DNA of 21,374 nt from an uncultured Oscillospiraceae bacterium. Lineage in GTDB: Bacteria; Bacillota_A; Clostridia; Oscillospirales; Oscillospiraceae. The position numbers and the translations under genes are program-made. Below are positions 6,375 through 13,922 of this stretch, one piece after another. Location of the stretch: the NCBI GenBank assembly GCA_910584605.1, contig CAJUAW010000039.1, positions 1 through 21,374 of the forward strand. Direction: 5' to 3'. Within the stretch, counting starts at the first letter, position 1. Each line of letters begins with the position of its first letter. The notes below the pieces were generated by a model, which saw only the letters and a list, made by a program, of their open reading frames with translations, had not been told where the DNA came from and did no database searches.

Positions 6375-7079
6375 TCAGACGTAGAGTTCCTCTAGCGTGT
6401 CCAGGCAGATGCACCCCAGCGGGCCGCCGGACGCGCAGCCGCAGTCGATGCTGATCAGCTTGTCCCTGCGGTAAATCCTCGCGTCCTCCGGGCGCGCCCC
6501 CGTGTAGTAGGGCGTGGGCGTGTGGCCGCAGACCAGGTACTTGTGCGGGAAATAGGTTTCTCCTGGCTCGGGCCGGGACAGGATCAGCTCGTCCAGCTGG
6601 TAGTCGTCCAGGGGCTTATCAGGCGAGAACCCGTCCAGCCCCGCATGGACCAGGACAAACTCCCTGCCGCCAGCTTTCACTTCCTCATAGACCGTCAGGT
6701 CCTCCAGGATGTCCAGCACGTCCTGCTGGGCCTCCGTGGAAAGCCTGCGGAATTCTGCAATCGTTGTCTCCCCGCCGTCGGATATCCAGCCCTGGGTACT
6801 CTGCAGCCGCCAGAGCAGCACGTCCGGCTCCGTGTTCTCCTCCGTCAGCTCCTCCATGAGCCACGGCAGGCAGGTCAGGGCGGCGTACTCGTGGTTGCCC
6901 AGGAAGGGGACCACGTTGGGGCGCATGGAGATGTCCATCAGGATTTTCAGCCCGTCCGGGCCCCGGTCAATCATGTCGCCCAGGACGTACAGCGTGTCGG
7001 AGTCTTTGAGGCCAAGGCGGCGCAGGAGCTGGATATACTTGTCATAGCAGCCGTGGATGTCGGAGACAGCGTATTGCAT
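6375..7079 (-). CDS. PPP-family metallophosphatase (serine/threonine protein phosphatase or Ap4A-hydrolase type)
   Basis: A 234-residue calcineurin-like phosphoesterase. All metal-ligand motifs of the PPP family are present: DIHG (7-10), GDMIDRG (34-40), GNHE (61-64), VHAG (144-147) and CGHT (184-187). The enzyme should use a dinuclear Mn/Fe centre. Length and motif spacing match the bacterial lambda-phosphatase/PrpA/PrpE group, which removes phosphate from Ser, Thr or Tyr, or cleaves dinucleoside tetraphosphates. The ATG is preceded by GGAGG 10 bases upstream. It has no signal peptide, so it is cytoplasmic. Its own promoter is plausible at 7121-7150, and the ClpX-like promoter follows downstream. 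Confidence 0.86.
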   Translation of the reverse strand: MQYAVSDIHGCYDKYIQLLRRLGLKDSDTLYVLGDMIDRGPDGLKILMDISMRPNVVPFLGNHEYAALTCLPWLMEELTEENTEPDVLLWRLQSTQGWISDGGETTIAEFRRLSTEAQQDVLDILEDLTVYEEVKAGGREFVLVHAGLDGFSPDKPLDDYQLDELILSRPEPGETYFPHKYLVCGHTPTPYYTGARPEDARIYRRDKLISIDCGCASGGPLGCICLDTLEELYV

Positions 7080-7120
7080 ATGGGATGCACCTCCATCTTA
7101 TCTGGTTTATGTCTTGTGTC

Positions 7121-7150
7121 ATTGAACGCGCTTTATTGCCTGTAAGTCAA
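7121..7150 (-). promoter_or_regulatory. candidate promoter of the metallophosphatase gene
   Basis: TTGACT (7150-7145), 18-base spacer, TTCAAT (7126-7121) on the minus strand. The -35 is good and the -10 moderate (4 of 6). It is 42 bases upstream of the start codon. Confidence 0.35.
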
Positions 7151-7170
7151 GCCGTATACTGTTCGAACCG

Positions 7171-7215
7171 CCAACAGCCCCGGAGAGCCGTTGACGGTTC
7201 TGCAGGGGCTGCTGG
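7171..7215 (-). other. long hairpin downstream of the lipoprotein gene
   Basis: CCAACAGCCCC (7171-7181) pairs with GGGGCTGCTGG (7205-7215) apart from one G-U/mismatch, and AGCCGT pairs with ACGGTT inside. It lies about 45 bases beyond the stop of the FecR-domain gene. Neither side has a clear U-tract, so it is a weak or non-canonical terminator. Confidence 0.4.
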
Positions 7216-7260
7216 CTTTGCCCAATCCGTCCGCAGGACTGGTTTGGGCCATGATCGGTC

Positions 7261-8844
7261 TCAGCTCAGCACATGGACATCATCGGTGCTCGGTTCCCCA
7301 AGGGGAAGGGAAGTGTCGCTGGGCCAGTATGTCCGCTCCGGGTCGATGCTGAATGCCATGCTCTGTCCAACGTACTGCGCGATTCCTTCAGCGTAAGTGA
7401 TATTGACCAGATGTACCTCGCCATCACGGCTGCTTAGTCCGTCGCCGCTGCGCAGGTTCATGGTCTGGGGCTCGTCCAGCACGATCAGATAGTAGGTCTC
7501 TCCCATATCGCTCCCAGGATTTGGGTCGGACTGCCCCTGGAGGGCGAGGACCTCATTGTAGCTGTACGCACCAAGAGTACCCCGGAACACGATCCGGTCC
7601 CCATCGGTGGGGAGCGTCGTCCCGTCCGGTTCCGGCTGACCGGGGGCCGGCTGGGACGGTTCACCGGCAGGCGGCGTCCAGCTGTCCAGGCCGCTCAGGT
7701 CCGCGATATCATGCCAGTCGATTTCCAGATATCCGATTTCCTCACTCGTCGGGTCCGTGTCTTCAAAGACGTTTCCCTCCCAGAGCGTGGTGCTCTGGAG
7801 GGAATTCCCGTTCAGCGTGACCCGGCTGGTAGAACCCATGCCGCTCCCACTGGAGAACTCCGTGGCCAGGATGCCGTTCCCGTCTCCCGCCGCGGACAGG
7901 CCGCCTCGATAACCGCCTGCCTGCGCAACGCCCTCCGACATGGTCCCGTCGGACTGGACTGCCTGTCCGTTGTCCGGCTCATACTGGAATACCAGTACAT
8001 TGCTGATGCCAAAGGTGGTATCCTGTTCCAGCAGCAGGGCCGGTATGTTTGAATCGGCTCGCATCCGGACCAGCGCGTAGCGGTAGTCCCCGGTAGGGTC
8101 ATCCGCGCCGTAGTCATAAGCGGACGCCTGCGCCGCGATCACGCGGTACTGTGCCAGCGCGTCCGCGATCAGATCTGGTTCGGGTTCTGCGGCCGGCTCA
8201 GCGGTCTCCGGGATGCCGTCCAGCGAAATGCCGTCCAGCTCCCCACGCACAAAGTCCGGAATGGCGTCCTGCGCAAAGGGTTCCACTGTAACGGTTCCCG
8301 CCGTCTCGTCCAGACGGCCCACCTCGCCCGCAGAGACGGTTGCCGTGACCCCCGCTGTACACTCCACTTTGCCTTCCAGCAGGTAGACGTTCATATGGCT
8401 TGCATCCGGGACCTCTACCCAGCCGCAGGTGCCCCGGATGCCGACGATCATGGAAGACGTGCGGATGTTCATCGTCTCGTCGTCCTCCAATGGCTGGGTG
8501 ACGTTGAAAAACAGGGAGCCGGACTTGACCTCAAGTTCCAGGTGCTTGTCCTCTTTTTGAATGGCGATCTCGCTCGTTTCATCCAGCTTGGCCAGCTTCA
8601 CACCGTCCAGATTGATCCAGGCAAAGCTGGCCGATTGGGTATCCACCCCGTAGCCGCTGTACAGCCCCAGGTCCTCCTTTGGCGCTACGCTCTTTCCGTC
8701 ATCGTCCGATACGCCGACCTCACCCTCTGTGCGCATCAGGCGCATGGTGGTGGCTGCCGCTTTGCCGCCGCAGCCTGCCAGGAGCAGCAGGGACAGAGCC
8801 AGCAGCAGGGCGGTGCAGCGGCGGACTTGATTTCGTATTTTCAT
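7261..8844 (-). CDS. FecR-domain lipoprotein
   Basis: The start chosen is ATG 8844, giving 527 residues, because GAGAGGAAG lies upstream and the protein then begins with a proper lipoprotein signal: MKIRNQVRR, a hydrophobic stretch, and the lipobox LLAG-C25. An in-frame start 54 bases further up would bury this signal. Residues about 35-170 are a FecR/iron-transport-sensor-like beta domain (VGVSDDDGKSV, FAWINLDGVKLAKLD, ELEVKSGSLFFNV, MIVGIRGTCGWVEV, YLLEGKVEC). A Pro/Glu linker follows (about 215-235), then a Gly/Ser-rich middle and a Pro-rich segment near 400, ending in a short beta domain. It should be anchored to the outer face of the membrane. In Gram-positive bacteria such FecR proteins lack a TonB system, and their role is unknown. 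Confidence 0.82.
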   Translation of the reverse strand: MKIRNQVRRCTALLLALSLLLLAGCGGKAAATTMRLMRTEGEVGVSDDDGKSVAPKEDLGLYSGYGVDTQSASFAWINLDGVKLAKLDETSEIAIQKEDKHLELEVKSGSLFFNVTQPLEDDETMNIRTSSMIVGIRGTCGWVEVPDASHMNVYLLEGKVECTAGVTATVSAGEVGRLDETAGTVTVEPFAQDAIPDFVRGELDGISLDGIPETAEPAAEPEPDLIADALAQYRVIAAQASAYDYGADDPTGDYRYALVRMRADSNIPALLLEQDTTFGISNVLVFQYEPDNGQAVQSDGTMSEGVAQAGGYRGGLSAAGDGNGILATEFSSGSGMGSTSRVTLNGNSLQSTTLWEGNVFEDTDPTSEEIGYLEIDWHDIADLSGLDSWTPPAGEPSQPAPGQPEPDGTTLPTDGDRIVFRGTLGAYSYNEVLALQGQSDPNPGSDMGETYYLIVLDEPQTMNLRSGDGLSSRDGEVHLVNITYAEGIAQYVGQSMAFSIDPERTYWPSDTSLPLGEPSTDDVHVLS

Positions 8845-8888
8845 GCTATGTCGCTTCCTCTCTGTATGTAGTAAGGGATTTCTCTGCA

Positions 8889-8917
8889 ATAGTATCACAT
8901 CTCTTTTTAGGCGGCAA
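8889..8917 (-). promoter_or_regulatory. promoter of the FecR-domain lipoprotein gene
   Basis: TTGCCG (8917-8912), 17-base spacer, TACTAT (8894-8889) on the minus strand, with TGA directly before the -10 as an extended -10 element. It is about 45 bases upstream of the lipoprotein start. Confidence 0.55.
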
Positions 8918-9035
8918 GCCCTTTCTGGTCACTGGATTCAGGTATCGATTTCTGGCCACGAAAAAGCGGGTCAGAGATGTAGCTCTCCGGCCCGTTTTCC
9001 GTTTCGCCAAAATCCGGAAAAGCGTTGTCAATCAT
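8907..9035 (-). CDS. possible 42-residue ORF, likely remnant
   Basis: The ATG at 9035 overlaps the stop of the upstream fragment as ATGA and has GAGGAAAC just before it. The product starts MIDNAFPDFGETENGPESYI, continues SDPLFRGQKSIPE and ends SDQKGLAA. Composition is protein-like and acidic. However, a terminator-like hairpin (8961-8999) and the lipoprotein promoter lie inside or overlap it, so it may no longer be expressed as a gene. I do not recognise the family with confidence; small coupled ORFs of this look occur in conjugative elements of gut Firmicutes. Confidence 0.35.
   Translation of the reverse strand: MIDNAFPDFGETENGPESYISDPLFRGQKSIPESSDQKGLAA
8961..8999 (-). terminator. hairpin with U-run, probably ending the lysR transcript
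   Basis: GCGGG-TCAGAGA (8966-8977) pairs with GCTCTC-CGG-CCCGT (8982-8995) with a few mismatches. On the minus strand the stem is followed by TTTTT (8965-8961), and on the plus strand by TTTT, so it could work in both directions. It separates the lysR side from the lipoprotein promoter. Confidence 0.5.
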
Positions 9036-9179
9036 TTTGTTTCCTCTTTCATCTGGATGCCGCCAAAGAGCATTCCGTACGTTGATACATCCATCGGTTC
9101 GGACAAAAGGCCGGAGGAACGATCTAATGGAGCGGGCTCAATACCTTTTAGTGCTAAAAAACTGATTTGGGCCTGAATT
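9032..9179 (-). pseudogene. C-terminal fragment of an unidentified gene
   Basis: A minus-strand frame runs open from the end of lysR to TGA 9034-9032 and reads AQISFLALKGIEPAPLDRS, then SGLLSEPMDVSTYGMLFGG, then IQMKEETK. It has protein-like composition but no start with a ribosome binding site; the first ATG is at 9094. The stop overlaps the next small ORF as ATGA. This looks like the tail of a longer gene truncated at the lysR boundary, possibly from a conjugative element. The family assignment is not secure. Confidence 0.35.
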
Positions 9180-10082
9180 TTAACGAATGAACAGGCTTTT
9201 GCTGGATTCACTTACCAGATACTGCCTTAATTGCTGTACCAGAGGATTCTTCGCGTTCTGCTTTAAGCACAACAAATTCAGCGCCACATCAGTGGGAGGC
9301 AGCATGGGCACTGCCGCCACATGATAACGCACGGCAAAGGATTCCGGCCCAAGAGCAATTCCCTTCCCGCACCGGATCAGCGCCATTACCGCCTCTAAAT
9401 TATCCGCCCGCTGGACTCGCGCCATTTCTATGCCAAAGGTCTGACAGGCCCGCTTCATGATAAGATCGTCCAGAGAGCCCTCCGGTCCGGACACCAGATC
9501 GCTTCCGTTCAGATCCGGGAAGGACAACTCCAGCAACCCGGACCTGGGGTCCTGAGGGGACAGCAGAACACACTGACGCTCCCGCAGCAGCTCAAATGCA
9601 ATGATGTGTTCTCTCCTGGGTTCTATCTCCTCCGGAGGCAGCCGGTCAATGGCCAGGTCCATCCGCCGTTCCTCCAGAGCCTGAGTCACCTGATCCCCAA
9701 TATCCAGCAGATAGGTGACCTCCGTCTCTGGATGGCAGTTAAAAAAGGCGGCAGTCAGTTCGAACACCCCACTGGATAGGGCCCGGGAACCAATCCCTAT
9801 GCGCACCTTATGGCAAACTGCATTGCTCAACAGTCTGGTGCGCTCCTGAAGCCGCCGCCAGGATGTTTCCACTGTCTGAGCCTCCTCACAGAAAACCTGC
9901 CCAGCGGCAGTCAGGCAGACACCCTGGGGCTCTCGATGGAACAATTCACACCCTAATTCATTCTCCAGCCGCCTGACCTGCGAAGATAATGCCGGCTGGG
10001 AGACAAATAGATGCTCCGCTGCCCGGGATACGCTGCCGCATCGCGCAATTTCCAACACATACAAAACCTGCAAAATGGTCAT
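9180..10082 (-). CDS. LysR-family transcriptional regulator of the ior operon
   Basis: A 300-residue LTTR of normal length. Residues 1-60 are the LysR winged helix: ILQVLYVLEIARCGSVSRAAEHLF, VSQPALSSQVRRLENELGCELF and HREPQGVCLTAAG. Residues about 90-295 form the two-lobe effector-binding domain (VRIGIGSRALSSG onward). It is transcribed away from iorA, with a palindromic ATAAGC-N3-GCTTAT site in between and its own consensus promoter, the classical arrangement of an autorepressing LysR activator. It most likely activates iorAB and the CoA-transferase in response to a 2-oxo acid or aryl acid. The effector is unknown. Confidence 0.9.
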   Translation of the reverse strand: MTILQVLYVLEIARCGSVSRAAEHLFVSQPALSSQVRRLENELGCELFHREPQGVCLTAAGQVFCEEAQTVETSWRRLQERTRLLSNAVCHKVRIGIGSRALSSGVFELTAAFFNCHPETEVTYLLDIGDQVTQALEERRMDLAIDRLPPEEIEPRREHIIAFELLRERQCVLLSPQDPRSGLLELSFPDLNGSDLVSGPEGSLDDLIMKRACQTFGIEMARVQRADNLEAVMALIRCGKGIALGPESFAVRYHVAAVPMLPPTDVALNLLCLKQNAKNPLVQQLRQYLVSESSKSLFIR

Positions 10083-10125
10083 GATCTGCCTTCATTTCCC
10101 TTCTGATCTGGCGTGTCTGCTTGAT

Positions 10126-10140
10126 ATAAGCAATGCTTAT
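10126..10140. promoter_or_regulatory. LysR operator palindrome
   Basis: ATAAGCAATGCTTAT is a perfect 6-3-6 inverted repeat and contains the T-N11-A core of LysR recognition sites. Its centre is about 64 bases upstream of the predicted iorA start site, the usual position of the LTTR recognition site. It also covers the predicted lysR transcription start (about 10140), suggesting autorepression. Confidence 0.75.
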
Positions 10141-10146
10141 GGGTGC

Positions 10147-10175
10147 ATTTTAGACATGTATTTCTCTTTTGTCAA
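10147..10175 (-). promoter_or_regulatory. lysR promoter
   Basis: TTGACA (10175-10170), a 17-base spacer and TAAAAT (10152-10147) on the minus strand. Its -35 lies between the -35 and -10 of the divergent ior promoter, so polymerase can occupy only one at a time. Confidence 0.65.
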
Positions 10176-10190
10176 CAACTTTTCTATAAT
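10162..10190 (+). promoter_or_regulatory. activator-dependent ior promoter
   Basis: A perfect TATAAT (10185-10190) has only a poor -35 (TTCTCT, 10162-10167) at 17 bases. A good -10 with a poor -35 is typical of promoters needing a LysR activator. Transcription would start near 10197, 38 bases before the iorA ATG. Confidence 0.55.
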
Positions 10191-10234
10191 AGAGGAAGGA
10201 AACCGCCCAAAAAAGATGAAAGGTGGAACAGGAC

Positions 10235-11989
10235 ATGGAACGGCATTTAATGACCGGAAACGAGGCCATCGCCCGAGGCGCCTATGAAGCGGGCGTGAAG
10301 GTCTGCTCGGCCTACCCCGGCACCCCCAGTACAGAAATTTTTGAGACTCTGCCCCAGTATAAGGACGACTTATACTGCGAGTGGGCCCCCAATGAAAAGG
10401 TAGCTGCGGAGGTGGCCTACGGCGCCGCCATCGCCGGGGTGCGCAGCCTGTGCGCCATGAAGCATGTGGGAGTCAACGTGGCCGCCGACCCCATTTTTAC
10501 CGCCGCTTACAACGGCGTGCTGGGGGGATTTGTCATCGTCTCCGCCGACGACCCCAGTATGCACTCCTCCCAGAATGAGCAGGACAACCGGTATTACGCC
10601 AAGGCCGCCAAGCTGGCTATGATCGAGCCATCAGACTCCCAGGAATGTCTGGACTTTCTGAAGGAAGCCTACCATATCTCCGAACAGTTCGACATTCCGG
10701 TACTCTTCCGCACCACCACCCGGGTGTCCCACTCCAAAAGTCTGGTGGTCCTTGGGGAGCGGGAGGAGGTGCCAGTCCGTACCTATCAGCGGAACATCTG
10801 CAAGAACGTCAGTACTCCGGCCAACGCCTACCGCAATCACGTTAAGCTGGAGGAGAATCTAGCCGCCCTGGAAGAGTTCGGCTGTACCTGCCAACTCAAC
10901 CGGATGGAGCTGAACGGTTCCAAAACCGGCGTAATCACCGCCTCTATCGCCTATCAGTACGCCAAGGAGGTTTTTCCTGACGGCACCTCCTTCCTGAAGC
11001 TGGGCCTGACTTACCCGCTGCCCATGAAACTGATCCGGGAGTTTGCCTCCAAGGTGGAGAAGCTGTATATTGTGGAGGAGCTGGAGGGCTTCATGGAGGA
11101 GCAGATCAAGGCCGCCGGAATCCCCTGCGTGGGCAAGGAACTGATCAGCAGCCTGTATGAGCTGAATCCCCAGCGCCTACGGGAGATGGTGTTCGGCGAT
11201 AAGGCGGAGACGGTATCGCCTGACGTGGCTGTGGCCTCCCGGCCCCCGGCACTGTGTCCCGGCTGCCCCCACCGCGGCTTTTTCTACACAATGGGCCAGC
11301 GAAAGGACTGTGTAGTCTGCGGCGACATTGGCTGCTACACTTTGGGCAGCGCCCAGCCCCTGAATGCCATAGACAGCTGTGTCTGCATGGGCGGCGGCTT
11401 CACCATCGCAATGGGTATGTCCAAGGCGTTCGCCCTGACCGGCCAGATGGACAAGAAGGTCTTTGGTGTGATGGGTGACTCCACTTTCTTCCACAGCGGT
11501 ATGACCGGTGCGGCAGAGATCGCCTACAACAAGGGCAATCTGATCCCCGTGGTACTGGACAACCACATCACTGGCATGACCGGCCAGCAGGACAACCCCG
11601 GCAGCGGCTACACCCTTCAGGGGGAGGTTGCCTCCACCCTGAAGGTGGAGGATATTCTGCGGGCCTGCGGCTTTGAGAACATTTACATCGTGGACCCCCA
11701 GGATCTGAACGCCATGGGGGAAGCCGTGGACGGCGCTCTGGCCAGCCAAGTTCCCGCCGCCATCGTCACCCGCCGCCCCTGCCTGCTGATCAAGCGGGAG
11801 AAGCACGACCAGGCTCTGTGCCAGGTGGACGCCAGCAAGTGCATCGGCTGCAAAAAATGTCTGAAGGTGGGCTGTCCCGCTCTGGTTCTGAAAAAAGACA
11901 AGTCCACCATCGATCCCACCCAGTGCATAGGCTGTACCGTGTGTGCCCAGGTGTGCCCTGTGGGGGCCATCGACAGAAAGGAGCTGTGA
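10235..11989 (+). CDS. iorA: indolepyruvate:ferredoxin oxidoreductase, alpha subunit
   Basis: Start chosen at ATG 10235 (584 residues) because AGGTGG lies 8 bases upstream; a GTG at 10223 would sit on that site. With IorB it oxidatively decarboxylates arylpyruvates (indolepyruvate, phenylpyruvate, hydroxyphenylpyruvate) to the aryl-acetyl-CoA, reducing ferredoxin. The N-terminal pyrimidine-binding domain has YPGTPSTEI (27-35). The PP domain has CPGCPHRGFF, GDIGCYTLG and the TPP/Mg motif GDSTFFHSGMTG (414-425) with DN at 442-443. The C-terminus carries two 4Fe-4S sites: CIGCKKCLKVGC, with the unusual four-residue spacing known in IorA (C536, C539, C542, C547), and CIGCTVCAQVC (564-574). Full length, no missing residues. 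First gene of the LysR-controlled operon. The partner iorB starts 3 bases after the stop. Confidence 0.95.
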   Translation: MERHLMTGNEAIARGAYEAGVKVCSAYPGTPSTEIFETLPQYKDDLYCEWAPNEKVAAEVAYGAAIAGVRSLCAMKHVGVNVAADPIFTAAYNGVLGGFVIVSADDPSMHSSQNEQDNRYYAKAAKLAMIEPSDSQECLDFLKEAYHISEQFDIPVLFRTTTRVSHSKSLVVLGEREEVPVRTYQRNICKNVSTPANAYRNHVKLEENLAALEEFGCTCQLNRMELNGSKTGVITASIAYQYAKEVFPDGTSFLKLGLTYPLPMKLIREFASKVEKLYIVEELEGFMEEQIKAAGIPCVGKELISSLYELNPQRLREMVFGDKAETVSPDVAVASRPPALCPGCPHRGFFYTMGQRKDCVVCGDIGCYTLGSAQPLNAIDSCVCMGGGFTIAMGMSKAFALTGQMDKKVFGVMGDSTFFHSGMTGAAEIAYNKGNLIPVVLDNHITGMTGQQDNPGSGYTLQGEVASTLKVEDILRACGFENIYIVDPQDLNAMGEAVDGALASQVPAAIVTRRPCLLIKREKHDQALCQVDASKCIGCKKCLKVGCPALVLKKDKSTIDPTQCIGCTVCAQVCPVGAIDRKEL

Positions 11990-11992
11990 GCC

Positions 11993-12568
11993 ATGGCAAC
12001 AAAGAGCGCAATTTTAGTGGGTGTAGGCGGCCAGGGGGCGATTCTGACCGCCAAGGTCCTGGTCAATGGCCTGATGGAGGCCGGTTACGACGTAAAGACG
12101 TCCGAGGTTCACGGCATGAGCCAGCGAGGCGGCAGTGTCTCCACCCAGGTCCACTGGGGGGACAAGGTCTATGCCCCCGTCATTGGCCCTGGCGGCGCCG
12201 ACCTGCTGGTAGCCTTTGAGAAGATGGAAGCCGTCCGCTGCGCCAATTTTCTGAAGCCTGACGGTGTGGCTATTATCAACGACTACGCCATCCCCTCCTC
12301 CACCATTGCAGCTGGGCAGGAGACCTATCCAGAGGGCTGCATCGAGGAGATGCAGAAGCATTTTAAGTGCATCACCCTGGCGGCCGGCAGCATTGCCCTG
12401 GAGCTGGGCAGCGCTAAGTGCATGAATATTGTTCTCTTTGGCGCCATCGCCCATGTGCTGAACCTGGATGGGGTGGACTGGGAGGAAATTATCCGCAAAA
12501 CCGTGCCTCCCAAGTTCCTGGAGCTGAACCTGACCGCCTATCGGGCGGGGCTCCAGGCCGCTCAGTGA
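11993..12568 (+). CDS. iorB: indolepyruvate:ferredoxin oxidoreductase, beta subunit
   Basis: A 191-residue gamma-domain (POR_N/gamma) protein. It opens with ILVGVGGQGAILTAKVL (7-23), the nucleotide-like binding loop of 2-oxoacid oxidoreductase gamma subunits, followed by EVHGMSQRGGSVSTQVHWG (38-56), the conserved CoA-binding-side motif. No Fe-S motif is present, as expected for IorB. It starts 3 bases after iorA with AAGGAG lying inside the iorA end, so expression is coupled and stoichiometric. The CoA-transferase follows 9 bases later. Length and motifs match IorB of archaea and Clostridia. Confidence 0.94.
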   Translation: MATKSAILVGVGGQGAILTAKVLVNGLMEAGYDVKTSEVHGMSQRGGSVSTQVHWGDKVYAPVIGPGGADLLVAFEKMEAVRCANFLKPDGVAIINDYAIPSSTIAAGQETYPEGCIEEMQKHFKCITLAAGSIALELGSAKCMNIVLFGAIAHVLNLDGVDWEEIIRKTVPPKFLELNLTAYRAGLQAAQ

Positions 12569-12577
12569 GGTGGCGGG

Positions 12578-13915
12578 ATGCTGGACTATATCACGGAATA
12601 CCGGCAAAAGCTGCGCACCCCGGAGCAGGCCGTCCAGGTGATCAAAAGCGGCGATTGGGTGGACTACACCACCGCGCTAGGCTTTCCCGCCCTGCTGGAT
12701 GCCGCCCTGGCCAAGCGCCGGGACGAGCTGACCGATGTGAAAATCCGGGGCAATCTGATGTTTGGCCCCCTCCAGGTGGTGGAGTGCGACCCCACCCGGG
12801 AACACTTTGTCTATAACAGCTGGCATTGCTCCGCCTATGAGCGCAAATTGACAGACCGGGGGCTGTGCAACTACATCCCCATGGTGTTCCGGTATGTGGT
12901 ACCCTACTACCGGCACTTTTTGAACGTCAACGTAGCCATGATGTGCGTTACCCCCATGGACAAGCATGGCTATTTCAACCTGTCCTGTTCCACCGGCGTG
13001 GCCAAGGGCATTCTGGACAAGGCGGATGTGGTGATTCTGGAGGTCAACGAGCGGCTGCCCCGGATGTGCGGCGGTTTTGACGAGTGCATCCACATCTCCG
13101 AGGTGGACTACGTGGTGGAGGGGGAACACGCCCCTCTGCCCCAGTTCCCTATCACGAAGCCCACCCCAGAAGATGAGCGCATCGCAGAACTGATCGTGGA
13201 GCGCATTCCCTCCGGAGCGGCTATCCAGTTGGGTATTGGCGGAATGCCCAATGTGGTAGGCTCTCTGCTGGCCCAGTCCGACCTGAAGGACCTGGGGATG
13301 CACACCGAGCTGTGCGGCGACGCCTACTATGAGCTGTTCAAGGCGGGCAAGCTGAACAACTCCAGGAAGCAGGTCCACCCCAACAAGAGCGTCACAGGTA
13401 TCCTGTTTGGCTCTCAGGACCTCTACGACTGGGTGGACCAGAATCCCAGCGTCATTACCGCACCTCTGGAGTACGTCAATAACCCCAACCTCATCGGACA
13501 GAATGACAACATGGTGTCCATCAACAACTGCATCTCTATGGACCTGTACGGCCAGGTGTGCGCCGAGAGCGCCGGCCTGCGGCACATCAGCGGTACTGGC
13601 GGCCAGCTGGATTACCTGATTGGAGCTTCTATTTCCAAGGGCGGCAAAGCCTTTATCTGTATGACCTCCACCTTTATGGATAAAAACGGCGTCCGCCGCT
13701 CCCGTATCGTTCCACACTTCCAGGGGGATATCGTTACCGACCCCCGGAGCCTGGCCTATTTCCTGGTGACGGAGTGCGGCATTGTGAACCTGGCCGGGCG
13801 CACCACCTGGGAGCGGGCGGAGATGCTGATCTCCATCGCTCACCCGGACTTCCGGGAGGAGCTGATTCAGGCAGCGGAGCAACAGGGCATCTGGCGGCGT
13901 TCCCACAGGCGGTGA
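12578..13915 (+). CDS. acetyl-CoA hydrolase/transferase family CoA-transferase (Cat1/butyryl-CoA:acetate type)
   Basis: A 445-residue family I CoA-transferase, closely resembling the butyryl-CoA:acetate and 4-hydroxybutyrate CoA-transferases of gut Firmicutes over its whole length. Recognisable blocks are IKSGDWVDY (22-30), YNSWHCSAYERK (79-90), PMDKHGYFNLS (126-136), the CoA-loop QLGIGGMPNVVGSL (217-230), MHTELCGDAYYEL with E244 as the probable thioester-forming glutamate, SGTGGQLDYL (338-347), and ISIAHPDFREELI (418-430). The reaction is acyl-CoA + acetate to acid + acetyl-CoA. Its place after iorAB implies that the acyl donor is the CoA ester made by IorAB, not butyryl-CoA. The substrate is inferred from context only. 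AGTGAGGTGG precedes the ATG. The end keeps the family-typical IWRRSHRR. Confidence 0.9.
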   Translation: MLDYITEYRQKLRTPEQAVQVIKSGDWVDYTTALGFPALLDAALAKRRDELTDVKIRGNLMFGPLQVVECDPTREHFVYNSWHCSAYERKLTDRGLCNYIPMVFRYVVPYYRHFLNVNVAMMCVTPMDKHGYFNLSCSTGVAKGILDKADVVILEVNERLPRMCGGFDECIHISEVDYVVEGEHAPLPQFPITKPTPEDERIAELIVERIPSGAAIQLGIGGMPNVVGSLLAQSDLKDLGMHTELCGDAYYELFKAGKLNNSRKQVHPNKSVTGILFGSQDLYDWVDQNPSVITAPLEYVNNPNLIGQNDNMVSINNCISMDLYGQVCAESAGLRHISGTGGQLDYLIGASISKGGKAFICMTSTFMDKNGVRRSRIVPHFQGDIVTDPRSLAYFLVTECGIVNLAGRTTWERAEMLISIAHPDFREELIQAAEQQGIWRRSHRR

Positions 13916-13922
13916 GAAAACT

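Noticed and set aside
10171..10190. TTGTCA with TATAAT as ior promoter
   Set aside because: The spacing is only about 10 bases, too short for sigma-A; TGTCAA is better explained as the -35 of lysR on the other strand.
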